From Liolophura sinensis (lineage: Eukaryota; Mollusca; Polyplacophora; Chitonida; Chitonidae), in the NCBI RefSeq assembly GCF_032854445.1, contig NC_088295.1:50705385-50769384 (forward strand): a stretch of DNA of 64,000 nt, in the 5' to 3' direction. The notes under the pieces are model-generated. The model saw only the letters and a list, made by a program, of their open reading frames with translations, was not told the DNA's origin and did not search any database. Shown here in pieces: positions 32,810 to 44,590 of the stretch. Made by a program: the position numbers and the translations under genes. The first letter of the stretch is position 1. Each line of letters begins with the position of its first letter.

Positions 32810-34228
32810 GCTGGTGGAATAGACGCTGTTTGATTTGAGCATGCTCATTTGAATAATGTCTTGCTCTTGCCAACAGTCCTGGATGAATGCTGTTGTATGC
32901 TCAAATGCAGCTATGGCTGGTTAAACAGCAGCTCTGAAATTTGTGTCATATCCCAAGCATTTCCATTTGTGTCCATTCCCTTACTGTTATAAGTATACAA
33001 GAGATATGCTTGAGGTACTTCTGAGGTGTACCTTTGGGGTGTAGCATATCTGAACTGAGGTGTGTCTAAGGTATATTTGAGATGTATTGAAGCAGTATCT
33101 GAGGTGCTGCCAATCATGCAAATTAGTACCTTAAGTAAATCTATTGTACACCTCAGTGGAGGTGTACCCTGTAAATATAAGGTAAAAAATATGATGCCTT
33201 AGGTGTATCTGAGGTGCAGCTGGGGTACAGCTGAAGTACATGCTTATAGGCAAGGTGGATGTATACTGTTCCCACTTTTATTTAGACAGAAAACAAGCTC
33301 AAAGCACTTAAATATTGGCTGTATAAATAATAGATACGTTCAGAAAAGTTTGTAAGTGCATGTTGCACGTTGTTTGTTTACAGTATCTGTAAATCTCATC
33401 TGATTTACAACAACAACGATGTACATTTACATGAGGCTTTCTAGCTGCTTGATCAAAATTTAGTGGTGCTCCTTTTCTGTCCCCTTTTAGAACTGTTCAT
33501 GTGCCCAAAGATGTTACAAATTCTTTCCCAGAAAGCATCAATCAGTGCATAATTGGGTTGTTTTCCACAGCCTGGAATATATATGCAGGGCATATATTAT
33601 ATATATTTATTGTTCAGGGCAACATCTTCATTTTCAAGAAATCAGTACCTCTTTTTAAAATGATCATAACTGTCTGAAAAATGTTTCAGGAGTCTTTATA
33701 ACCATTTTCTGTGAAAAATCTGGCATTGTCAGTGTTGTACTTGTAATTTTCAGGTAAATCTCAGTCTAATAAATAAATAAATCAATAAATATGAGAGGCA
33801 TAGGCTATATAGACAAGACTGCCCTGATAGCAGTCTTTAGATATATAATACCATTGAAATTAATATCAACCTGTAGTCATGATGAATTCCTTATGTTTGC
33901 TGTACAGGCTGTGCACTAGGACTTTTGTGCCATGAGTTTTTATTACCCGATCAACTGACCAGCATGTACATTATGTCAGACAGATGGCATACTGTGACGT
34001 GGGAATAAGGTCGGTTGGCAGGAACATGGCCCCTCATTGTGGTTTCTTTATAGTGAACCTTTATTGTTTAAGGTCCGCAAAGAATAACCAGCTATATTAT
34101 GTCAGAGCTTTGTCACAATACATGTAGTTGTAGAGAATGATGCTTATATAACTGTTGTGTGCATGTGTTTTTTTTTTACATAGATTCTTGAAGATTGACT
34201 CAAAGAAACCCCCTTTATAATTGTCAGG

Positions 34229-34285
34229 AGTCAACACAGGGACACAAGAGTCAACACAGGGACACAAGAGTCAACACAGGGACTA
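34229..34285 (+). repeat. 20-bp tandem repeat, 3 units
   Basis: Unit GAGTCAACACAGGGACACAA, nearly perfect. Confidence 0.85.
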
Positions 34286-36433
34286 TTCTGACTCTGATTC
34301 AAAATGGTTTGGTCAAGACAGTTTCCAGATTAAATTGCAGTATAATTGTTAGTCTGTATACAGTATATATTATGTTTGTCATCAGTTCAGTGATTTGCTG
34401 TGGAATGCCTGTTGGAAACTGTTATATACTTTGAAACCTTACAAACTTAGTATATAAGCAACTAGGTGTACAGGAATATAGTTGGCTTTCAGAGTTTCTG
34501 ATATGTACATGTATGAAGCTTCAATACACACAATTACTGACAGGTAACAGCGGTAATTTTACTCAAACTATGTACTAAATTTTAAAGATTGTCCTTGCAA
34601 TAGTGATTGTATCAATGAAACTGATCTGTTATTTTGACTGTGTTGTTTTTTTTTTTTTTGTTTCCTTGTTGTTTTTTTTGGTTGTTGTTTTTGTTGTTTA
34701 GACCATTTTTTAAAGATATACCAGTATCTGTGATTTTGATAATTTGCTTAAAGGGTACAGAATCCAGAATCCCTTCTGATTGGCTGATGTGAGAGATGTC
34801 CAGGCTCAGGCACATCTGTTCAAGGCCAGAAGATTTAACCTAGAAAATCCTATCTCAGTCAGTCAATCAGCATTGATTCACTATCTGTTTAAGTTCATTC
34901 ATGGTTACAATGTAAGACGTCTAATTAGTCAACTGAATTAGACTTCACAAAGAGACATATCACCTTCTACATTTGTATAGACCATATGAAGAAGAATGTC
35001 TCACAAAGTGAAATTAAAGTCTCTGCAGAGTCAAAAAGAATAATCTAAACAGGCAGGACCAATCGTTTTTTAAGAACCCCTTGTTAAAGTAAAAACAATG
35101 CTCAAGGGAAAATAATATAGAAAGCTGTTCAAACAAAACATGTACATGTATGGTATGAAGTTGATGATGTATATGTAACTGTATTTTTTATATATTTATA
35201 ACATGTAGTGTGTCTCCAAGATATATTGGTAATCAACATGTAAAGCTGTTATTTTGATAATGTACATTGTAAGCTAGGTTTTAGCAGGTCTTTGTTACTT
35301 TTGTTTAATGAATTGTGAGATCAATAAGAAGACCACATCATGTGAAGCTGAAAGTCTCCACAAAGAAAGATATCAGGGTGAATAGTCAGTAGATTAATTA
35401 ATGATATGATTTGTTTTTGCATACATTACCCTAATTCTTAGAACTTTGGGGATGGATATTAGTAGTGTTGAAAACAGAATATTACATTTCTTTATCAGCC
35501 TTTTGGAAAAGTAAAGATATGAGTATGTTGTTCATTAGATGGTATAACCATGTGAGAGAAAAGAAATTCAATATTCCTGGTACAATTAGAGACTGGTATA
35601 TATTGGCTAAAATCAGTGGCTCAGATCTCCCAATAATTAGAAGAATGACACATGATAGTTTTCTTGAATGACGCATTATAGTTTCCCTTAAAGACACATT
35701 ATAGTTTTCCAAGTGTGTGAAGACCTATAGACAAGTGCTGAAAATATTAGAAGCTATGGTGTTATATAAGATGTAGTTATTCTGTTGGTTTCTGGGTCAG
35801 GTTCCCTGTTACAGGAGATTCATGAAACTCATAGTTTCCTTTGACTATTTTAATTGCTTGTGATTGGTACATATTTACAGTCTATCATTAAATTAATATA
35901 CGCTCATATTTTCCGTGATGTTCTCATGTTTTGAAAACTAGTTATCAAAATAAACAGTTTACATTTAGTATGTGGGACGTTTAATTGTGGATGATGCCAA
36001 TATTCGGCCGTTCTAGGTGATGTCCGTCCATCGCTATCCCTTTAGGTATGTGGATCAATTTTCTCTAATTTCTTTACATTTTAAGAACTAGTTAGTGGAG
36101 GATCCTGAAAGTCACAGGTTACATGTGTATCTTGTGGGTTGCACATATTTTAATTAATCAGGCTGATGTTGATCCATATTGGCATTAACTTATTACAACC
36201 TAAGAATTTAGCGTTTATTTGTAAACTCTGAAGAGAAGGATTACAAAACACACTGAGCTGTAAATGTTTCACAATTAGAAACTTAGGTCATCTGTGTATA
36301 TGTATATGTATCTGTCTTAAAATATTATTGCATCTGCATGTGTTATATTCCATAATTTGCATATATTTTTAAAACTTTTAAAGGGAGAACCATGCATTAT
36401 TGTAACTAATCTCATTTTTTTGTACCATTATAT

Positions 36434-36532
36434 TTTAATAGTTTACATTTGTAAGATAATATTTTAATAGTTTACATTTGTGCCATAATGCTGTAATAGT
36501 TCACATTTGCAAAATAATATTTTAATAGTTTG
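36434..36532 (+). repeat. About 33-bp tandem repeat, 3 units
   Basis: Units share TTTTAATAGTTTACATTTGT followed by AT-rich spacer. Confidence 0.75.
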
Positions 36533-36701
36533 CTCTGCTATATGCTCTTTATGATTGATGTGTTGTGATCTTCTACCACACAAACACATGCACATGTGTA
36601 CTTGCTGCTTGAAGGTTTAAAACCAATGAAACCAAAGGCGGAAAAGTGATTTATACTCTAGTACTGGGGGGTTGGTTACTAGCTTCCAAAAAATGGGTAA
36701 T

Positions 36702-36831
36702 AGGAAACAGGACTCGATGGGAAACAAGACTCAATAGGAAACAGGACTCAATAGGAAACAGGACTCGATAGGAAACAAGACTCAACAGGAAACAAGACTC
36801 AATAGGAAACAGGACTCAATAGGAAACAGGG
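36702..36831 (+). repeat. 17-bp tandem repeat, about 8 units
   Basis: Unit AATAGGAAACAGGACTC with A/G variants. It abuts the LINE fragment that follows. Confidence 0.9.
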
Positions 36832-36836
36832 AGGTA

Positions 36837-37925
36837 TTGAGTAATTACAAATATTTAGGATTAACTTTTACTTCCACTCTTAGTCTCTGTAGTTCAACTT
36901 TCATTTTTGTCGATTCTGCAAAGTATGCACTGACAGAGATACTACGTACTATGCAGTACCTACGTGATATGCCGTTGAGTAGCTTTTTTAAACTGTTTGA
37001 TGCCAAAGTGATGCTGAAGAGATATGGGGGGTTCCAAAAATGCAAACAACTAGAATAAAATGTAGTTCAGTACATGGTTTGTAAACAGTGGCTTAGGATG
37101 GGGCAAAGTACTCCGAATGCTATGGCCCTTGGGGAGTCTGGTCGGTACCCATTGTACTGCTCCACTGCAATCCGCTGTGCCAAGTACTGGCTTAAGATAA
37201 TAAGCATGTCTGACCCGAGATACCCAAGAACAGCATAATCCATTACATCTTGATGGGACAGGATAACATACATGGGCCACAGGGGTAAAACAGCAGCTCT
37301 TCCAGCTAAGTTTTGTTTTGTTTGGGTAAACCAAGGGATAATGAACCAACAAGTGTTTCTGTCAGTGCTCAAACAATGTCTTGTTGATAATTTCCAGCTA
37401 GAGTGGAGTGCCACTCTGGCATCTAGCAGAAGATATGGTTTGTACAGGATGTATAAAATTGTATTTGGTGAAGAGGTATGCTTGAGTCTTGTCACAAATC
37501 GTAAAAAACATGAGCGCTCTGGCAAGCATGAGAGTTGGTACCGTTGGCCTGCATGTCAACATTGGCACATTTACAAATGTTCTGTCTGCAATCAATACCT
37601 TGCTGAAGACCAATTCCAATTGGTTTTGGTATGCCCAATGTATGAGGACTTTCATCGTGAGCATTTACCAGTGAAATATTTGTCCAGACTATCACACTGT
37701 TTTGTTCTACCCAGGCTCAAGTGCATCCTTAAGCCTGATTAATGAATTGGCTAAGTCCTGTTACCTATCTCTAGAGCGACGCACCAAGTTCCAAGAGTCC
37801 CTTAGAGTCAACAGTGTGTAAACTATTGTTGCCCGGACACTGAGTTACACCACCAGCCTATGAACTTCCAGAGATGCATGTATATGGGCCTATGGCCTAA
37901 AATACTGTTAATAAACGAATTTATT
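36837..37925 (+). mobile_element. 3' end of a decayed non-LTR retrotransposon (LINE)
   Basis: Broken frames retain the C-terminal part of a LINE reverse transcriptase: NYKYLGLTFTSTLSL, then LPLSSFFKLFDAKVM-like DMPLSSFFKLFDAKVML. Further on come NAMALGESGRYPLYC and CAKYWLKIISM. The last ORF part has a zinc-knuckle-like end (CSVCNQYLAEDQFQLVLVC). There are several stops and frame changes, and the 5' part is absent, so the copy is dead. The sequence ends in an AATAAACGAATTTA tail near 37910. The clade (CR1, RTE or another) cannot be fixed by eye. Confidence 0.75.
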
Positions 37926-38033
37926 ATTGATTACTGTTCATGGTTTTCTTTGCGTTGATTTGCTTTTTCGATTGCAGAAAAATCACAGCTCATACTGTCT
38001 CTGCATGGGATTACAGCAGTTCAATCTCATCAA

Positions 38034-38178
38034 ATTTATTTATTTGATTTGATAGGTGTTTAATGCTGCACTCAAGAACATTTCTTATTAAACAGTAGCC
38101 AGCATTATGGTGGGAGGAAACTGAGCAGAGCCCAAAAAAACCCACTTACGCTAGCGCAATAACCAACTCAGCCACGAG
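38034..38178 (-). mobile_element. Type-1 SINE with internal deletion, fused to the 34-bp satellite
   Basis: Plus strand TTTATTTATTTGATTTG ... CATTATGGTGGGAGGAAAC, then AAAAAAACCCACTTACGC and AACCAACTCAGCCACGAGG. The minisatellite starts with no spacer after the tRNA-like end. Confidence 0.85.
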
Positions 38179-41100
38179 GATGGCTGTATGTGACACTTCC
38201 CTGTAGGTGGAGGATGGCTGTATCTGACACTTTACTGTGTATGGAAGATGGCTGTACCTGACACTTCCCTGTAGGTGGAAGATGGCTGTACCTGACACTT
38301 CCCTGTAGGCGGAAGATGGCTGTACCTGACATTTCCCTGTAGGTGGAGGATGACTGTACCTAACACTTCCCTGTAGTTGGAGGATGGCTGTATCTGACAC
38401 TTCCCTGTAGGTGGAGGATGGCTGTACCTGACACCTCCCTGTGAATGAAGGATAGCTGTACCTGTCATTTTCCTGTAGGTGGAAGATGGCTGTACCTGAC
38501 ATCTCCCTGTAGGTGGAAGATGGCTGTACCTGACACTTCCTTGTAGGTGGAGGATGGCTGTACCTGACACTTCCCTGTAGGTGGAGGATGGCTGTACCTG
38601 ACATTTCCCTGTAGGTGGAAGGTGTCTGTACCTGACACTTTGCTGCGTGTGGATGATGGCTGTACCTGACACCTCCCTGCAGGTGGAAGATGTCTGTACC
38701 TGACACCTCCCTGTAGGTGGAAGATGGCTGTACCTGACACTTCCCTGTAGGTGGAAGGTGTCTGTACCTGACACTTTGCTGCGTGTGGAAGATGGCTGTA
38801 CCTGACACCTCCCTGTAGGTGGAAGATGGCTGTACCTGACACTTTTCTGTAGGTGGAGGGTGGCTGTATCTGACACTTCCCTGTAGATGGAAGATGGTTG
38901 TACGTGACACTTCCCTGTAGGTGGAAGATGGCTGCACCCGACACTTTCCTGTGTATGGAGGATGGCTGTACCTGACACTTCCCTGTAGGTGGAAGATGGC
39001 TGTACCTGACATTTCCCTGTATGTGGAGGGTGGCTGTACCTGACACTTCCCTGTAGGAGGAGGATGGCTGTACCTGACACTTTCCTGTGTATGGAGGATG
39101 GCTGTACCTGACACTTCCCTGTAGGTGGAGGATGTCTGTGCCTGACATTTTCCTGTAGGTGGAAGATGGCTGTACCTGACACCTCCCTGTAGGTGGAAGA
39201 TGGCTGTACCTGACACTTTCCTGTGTATGGAGGATGGCTGTACCCGACACTTCCCTGTAGGTGGAAGATGGCTGTACCTGACACTTCCCTGTAGGTGGAA
39301 GATGGCTGTACCTGACACTTCCCTGTAGGTGGAAGATGGCTGTACCTGACACTTTCCTGTGTATGAAGGATGGCTGTACCTGGCACTTCCTTGTGGGTGG
39401 AAGATGGCTGTACCTGACACCTCCCTGTAGATGGAAGATGGCTGTACCTGACACTTCCCTGTAGGTGGAAGATGGCTGTACCTGACACTTCCCTGTAGGT
39501 GGAAGATGGCTGTACCTGACACTTTGCTGTGTATGGAGGATGGCTGTACCTGACACTTTGCTGCGTGTGGAAGATGGCTGTACCTGACACTTCCCTGTAG
39601 ATGGAAGATGGCTGTACCTGACACTTTGCTGCGTGTGGAAGATGGCTGTACCTGACACTTCCCTGTAGATGGAGGATGGCTGTACCTGACACTTTGCTGC
39701 GTGTGGAAGATGGCTGTACCTGACACTTCCCTGTAGATGGAAGATGGCTGTACCTGACACTTCCCTGTAGGTGGAGGATGGCTGTATCTGACACTTTCCT
39801 GTAGGTGGAAGATGGCTGTACCTGACATTTCCCTGTAGGTGGAAGATGGCTGTAGCTGACACCTCCCTGTAGGTGGAAGATGGCTGTATCTGACACTTCC
39901 CTGTAGATGGAGGATGGCTGTACCTGACACTTCCCTGTAGGTGGAAGATGGCTGTACCTGACACCTCCCTGTAGGTGAAAGATGTCTGTATCTGACACTT
40001 CCCTGTAGGTGGAGGATGGCTGTACCTGAAACCTCCCTGTAGGTGGAAGATGGCTGTACCTGACACTTTTCTGTAGGTGGAGGGTGGCTGTATCTGACAC
40101 TTCCCTGTAGATGGAAGATGGTTGTACGTGACACTTCCCTGTAGGTGGAAGATGGCTGCACCCGACACTTTCCTGTGTATGGAGGATGGCTGTACCTGAC
40201 ACTTCCCTGTAGGTGGAAGATGGCTGTACCTGACATTTCCCTGTATGTGGAGGGTGGCTGTACCTGACACTTCCCTGTAGGAGGAGGATGGCTGTACCTG
40301 ACACTTTCCTGTGTATGGAGGATGGCTGTACCTGACACTTCCCTGTAGGTGGAGGATGTCTGTGCCTGACATTTTCCTGTAGGTGGAAGATGGCTGTACC
40401 TGACACCTCCCTGTAGGTGGAAGATGGCTGTACCTGACACTTTCCTGTGTATGGAGGATGGCTGTACCCGACACTTCCCTGTAGGTGGAAGATGGCTGTA
40501 CCTGACACTTCCCTGTAGATGGAAGATGGCTGTACCTGACACTTCCCTGTAGGTGGAAGATGGCTGTACCTGACACTTCCCTGTAGGTGGAAGATGGCTG
40601 TACCTGACACTTTCCTGTGTATGAAGGATGGCTGTACTTGGCACTTCCTTGTGGGTGGAAGATGGCTGTACCTGACACCTCCCTGTAGATGGAAGATGGC
40701 TGTACCTGACACTTCCCTGTAGGTGGAAGATGGCTGTACCTGACACTTCCCTGTAGGTGGAAGATGGCTGTACCTGACACTTTGCTGTGTATGGAGGATG
40801 GCTGTACCTGACACTTTGCTGCGTGTGGAAGATGGCTGTACCTGACACTTCCCTGTAGATGGAAGATGGCTGTACCTGACACTTCCCTGTAGGTGGAGGA
40901 TGGCTGTATCTGACACTTTCCTGTAGGTGGAAGATGGCTGTACCTGACATTTCCCTGTAGGTGGAAGATGGCTGTAGCTGACACCTCCCTGTAGGTGGAA
41001 GATGGCTGTATCTGACACTTCCCTGTAGATGGAGGATGGCTGTACCTGACACTTCCCTGTAGGTGGAAGATGGCTGTACCTGACACCTCCCTGTAGGTGA

Positions 41101-41410
41101 AAGATGGCTGTATCTGACACTTCCCTGTAGGTGGAGGATGGCTGTACCTGAAACCTCCCTCTGAATGAAGGATGGCTGTACCTGACATTTCCCTGTAGGT
41201 GGAAGATGGCTGTACCTGACACCTCCCTGTAGGTGGAAGATGGCTGTACCTGACACTTCCCTGTAGGTGGAAGATGGCTGTACCTGACACTTCCCTGTAG
41301 GTGGAGGGTGGCTGTACCTGACATTTCCCTGTAGGTGGAAGATATCTGTACCTGACACCTCCCTGTAGATGGAAGATGGCTGTACCTGACACTTCCCTGT
41401 AGGTGGAAGA
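38170..41410 (-). repeat. 34-bp minisatellite, about 95 units, three open frames
   Basis: Unit (plus strand) GGTGGAAGATGGCTGTACCT + GACACTTCCCTGTA. 34 leaves remainder 1 on division by 3, so each minus-strand frame cycles through all three unit frames. All three stay open for more than 1,000 codons, encoding 34-residue repeats such as HLQGSVRYSH...PTGKCQVQ. A higher-order period of 1,224 bp (36 units) is visible: the variant run at 38854 recurs at 40078. I treat this as satellite DNA, not as a protein gene: no promoter, no splice partner, and the open frames follow from the unit. Confidence 0.9.
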
Positions 41411-41843
41411 AGATATCATGGACCTCCGCCCGAGCTTTTTAAACCAAATAAATAAATGAATGTAATTGTTGTGTTGTATAATTATATCACACAAGAGGCT
41501 TAAAATACATTTTGACTTTCACATGAGTGATCTTATACCATCTAAAGTGTAAAGTGCATCTTGAGGTCAAGAACCTACACGGATGTCCTGATGTCGGAAA
41601 ACTGTAGGCTACTTTTACAACAATGATTCTATTGTCCTCACATTTTTCATGTTTCGTCTTCACTGATGGTCTGGTACCGGCCTAAACAACACAAGGTGTA
41701 GAAAGAGAGAGTGTGGTAATGGTCATATTACTTAATGGTCACATCTGTATGGCCTAAAGTTTCCATTGTAATTACAGGTATGACAGTAGTTGTATTTGCG
41801 GTGTTGGTGTTCCATTGAGGAGTGAGTTTAGAGGTGTGACACA
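41411..41843. other. Intergenic spacer
   Basis: No gene or repeat recognised between the satellite and the CRE/CCAAT-containing region. Confidence 0.5.
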
Positions 41844-42185
41844 GGTATGACGTCACCGGGTTATGTAAGTACCGGGATATTATGTACGTGGTTAGGTCAC
41901 GGGGTTTTTCCGTCACGTCATGGATTGATGTAAGTGTGGATGCACCAATCAGCGAGACGGGAGCAAAAACGTCGGCTTGTAAAGTTGAGTGGAGCAGCTC
42001 CAAACAGCTCCCTTGCGCCAAAACGGACCAATGGATGAGCACCATTCGGCACCAAAATGGGTCGGGGTGGCTGGCATAGCATGGAGCTGTTGGGGCTGCT
42101 CCACTCAACTTTACAAGCCGACGTTTTGCTCCCTGTCGCGCTCATTGGTCCGTCACGTCCCTCGCTCATTGGACGTCGCAGTGCA
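41844..42185 (+). promoter_or_regulatory. CRE- and CCAAT-containing region upstream of the A1CF-like gene
   Basis: A full TGACGTCA palindrome lies at 41848-41855. There are four CCAAT-type boxes (ACCAATCAG at 41944, GGACCAATGG at 42025, and CATTGG complements at 42143 and 42168), plus CGTCACGTC words. This density is promoter-like. It lies about 0.9 kb upstream of the putative ATG at 43081, but part of it belongs to the hairpin element, so it may be that element's own promoter. Confidence 0.35.
41944..42149. repeat. Long hairpin: 67-bp inverted repeat, 72-bp loop
   Basis: Left arm 41944-42010 (CCAATCAGCGAGACGGGAGC ... AAACAGCTCC) pairs with right arm 42083-42149 with few mismatches. The shared centre includes ACGTCGGCTTGTAAAGTTGA. 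The shape fits a foldback or MITE-like element. No target-site duplication is seen. Confidence 0.85.
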
Positions 42186-42206
42186 AAGGTTTGCGTGGAA
42201 CATGAA

Positions 42207-43030
42207 AAGCTGTTATAAGACAACCCAGAAGCTAGAACCACGCGAAAAAAAAATTTGTTTTTTCTATTTTGGAATATTACACAGGACAATGCCTGTTGTC
42301 AAATCGATGTCAGCGATAGCGTATTCGTTGAATTTGAGTCATTTTCAGCCACCCAGATAGCCTTGGTGTTTTTTGCAGAACTCATGTGATGTTTTTTGTA
42401 CAACATAACGCTAGACATGCAGGCCGTCGACTGAAACTGACATATTTATCATACGAGCATGTAGTATAAAGACATGCCGTATTTTGTTCAGAGATATTCA
42501 GGGGGGATAACTCTGGGCCGCTTGTTGACACGGCTATAGACGGGGGAACAGCCTTTGGCACTGCATGGCTAATCAAAGCCCACCTGTTTAAACGGACTGA
42601 TGTAAAATTGAAGAAAATAATAATTATTGGGACATCACTGTTAGCGTTGTATGGCTAATCTAAGCCCACTTACCATCATGCTTGCTAGGTCTAGAAAAAA
42701 AAGGACTTTTCTTTCTCAGTTGGTATAGCCGAACACTCACTGAAGTGTAAACACATGCCATTTTTCGTACTATGAATGATTCAATTTTCGATACTTGAGA
42801 TTTACGGGTGAACTGCTTTCGCAGTAGCACAGCGAGTGCTACATAACCATATGCCTCCAAGTTATCAGCTTATGTTTTTTACCTATATGTTGCCTCACAC
42901 CTTTCTGTGGTCATATTCTCTGGATTTGGTGCTTTTTCTATGTAAATTTGAATAAAACAATAATTATTGGACATCATAGATGGCGCTGTAGGGCTGTTCT
43001 AAGCCCACTCATATGCGTGTCAAAGTTCAC
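42207..43030 (+). repeat. Left flank repeat of the A1CF-like locus (inverted partner at 52021)
   Basis: Two blocks, about 42207-42692 and 42765-43030, each match the reverse complement of blocks at 52021-52501 and 52579-52850. Block order is not mirrored, so this is not one simple palindrome. Each block carries the motif AATAATTATTGGACATCA followed by a TGGCTAATCTAAGCCCAC-like word. Confidence 0.85.
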
Positions 43031-43080
43031 TTTGCCTACTTCTAGTTCGTCAGCAGTGAGACCAACAGCAAGGTGTGGGT

Positions 43081-43743
43081 ATGGCATCCGCGGAGAAGGC
43101 TTTGCTGCATGGTGTGGCCGGGGCGCCAAACGAAGAAGCAGGATACACCAGGATACACCAGAAAATGGGCATAGAAAGTACGGCGGTCCACCTCCCGACT
43201 GGGAAAGCCCGGCTCCTTTAAAGGGTTGCGAAATTTTCGTTGGAAAGATTCCAAGAGACTGTTACAAAGACGAACCTGTTCCAGTATTTGAGAAGATAGG
43301 GAAGATTTACGAAAGGAGATTCATGGGCTTCTCTGGATCCAATAGAGGATATGGCTTCGTTATGTACACTAAAAAAGCAGACGCGAAACAAGCGGTAAAG
43401 GAGCTTAACAACTTCGAAATTCGTAAAGGCCGGCTCTTGGGTGTTCGGAAATCCATCGACAACTGTCGATTGTTCGTTGGAGGTATTCCAAAGAACAAAC
43501 AGAGATGGAATTTTGCTGGAGATGAAAAAGGTAACAGATGGTGTAACGGGTGTCTTTGTACCTTCATCAGCCGTTGACAAAGCAAAGAACCGTGGATTTG
43601 CGTTCGTGGAATATGAATCGCATCTGGCAGCCGCCATGGTGAGAAGGAAGCTCATTCCCGGCAGAATTCAGTTATGGGGCCATCGGATTGTAGTTGATTG
43701 GGCTGAACCAGAACAAAATGTTGATGAAGACGTTATGTCTACT
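43081..43743 (+). CDS. A1CF-like exon 1: N-terminus, RRM1 and RRM2
   Basis: 663 nt from ATG to ACT|GTAAGT (MST|). The frame changes twice: near 43162 ([10 protein letters not shown], a G apparently lost from GG) and near 43505 ([14 protein letters not shown], a GA apparently lost). The net loss is three bases. Family residues continue on both sides, so these are indels and not exon ends. Confidence 0.85.
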
Positions 43744-43886
43744 GTAAGTCATGTAATGTCCACTATAGAAGCCTTTTTGGTTGTCTTTTCATTGCAAATT
43801 AAAACACATTTAATTGCCAATGTAGACAGCACCAGATGTCGGAAATATCGGTTGGTTAGTTGTAAAATTCACGAGTAGGTATCACA

Positions 43887-44422
43887 GTCCAAACAAATTT
43901 GACCTTTATGTAAGCCGTTATTTGAAAAGTTATGATTGAACTAAAGTTTTTGTATCAAAGGGGTGTTTTGTGTGGATTTATATGTGTAAAATGTCGCGTA
44001 ACTTGTTGAAATTTCTTATCGTCTGCTCTTTCATTTTCTGTCACGAGAGGGTGGTGTGCGCGCGCGCGCGCAGCATTTGTTGCAACAAGTCATTGCTTTT
44101 GTATGGGAGGCAGCGGTAATAATTAATATAGTCACTTATGGCTTAAAAGCACATGTCCAAACAAATTTGACCTTTATGTAAGCCGTTATTTGAAAAGTTA
44201 TAATTGAACTAAAGTTTTTGTATCAAAGGGGTGTTTTGCGTGGATATATATGTGTGAAATGTCACGTAACTTCTTGAAATTTCTTATCGTCTGCTCTTTC
44301 ATTTTCCGTCACGAGAGGGTGGTGTGTGTGCGCGCGCGCGCAGCATTTGTTGCAACAAGTCATTTCTGTTGTGCGGGAGGCAGCGGTAATAATTAATATA
44401 GTCACTTATTGCTTAAAAGCAC
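43887..44422 (+). repeat. 268-bp tandem duplication with CG microsatellite
   Basis: Copy 1 (43887-44152) and copy 2 (44155-44422) match almost throughout (CAAATTTGACCTTTATGTAA, GTTGCAACAAGTCATT). Each has a (CG)n run next to GTGTG. Copy 2 ends directly before the RRM3 coding sequence. Confidence 0.93.
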
Positions 44423-44432
44423 TGATGCTGAG

Positions 44433-44590
44433 CCTTATGTTGACAACTACAGAAGACAAAATTAGAGAGCTGTGCAGTCAAGTTGTGGGAAGAGACAATG
44501 CTGTGGAAAGAGTAAAGAAGATAAGAGATTATGCATTCATTCATTTTAGAGACAGAGATGATGCTATTATGGCCATGACTAAACTTAATG
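44433..44590 (+). CDS. A1CF-like RRM3 exon, 5' part abnormal
   Basis: LMLTTTEDKIRELC ... AVERVKKIRDYAFIHF ... MTKLNG, donor AATG|GTGAGA. The acceptor side lacks a polypyrimidine tract, and its phase does not fit exon 1. The expected LYVRN-type RNP2 strand is absent. Confidence 0.75.

Larger units (their letters stand above)
32810..36836. other. Intergenic between NLR-2 and the LINE remnant
   Basis: No gene recognised. It has a degenerate short repeat built from GAGGTGTACCT-like words (about 32990-33250), poly-T tracts at 34649 and 34670, and the three tandem repeats listed separately. Confidence 0.5.

Noticed and set aside
35465-35671. 68-codon ORF in the intergenic region
   Set aside because: No motif, no regulatory context and AT-rich composition like its surroundings.
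38170-41410. Possible CRISPR-like array
   Set aside because: Units are contiguous without unique spacers, and the genome is animal.
38146-41494. Three minus-strand ORFs of 1,009-1,070 codons
   Set aside because: They are the three frames of one 34-bp satellite; no start context, splice partner or non-repeat coding sequence supports a protein.
43900-43935. LYVSRYL as the lost RRM3 RNP2 strand
   Set aside because: Resembles LYVRNL but the frame has a stop when joined to exon 1, and it is duplicated in the intron.
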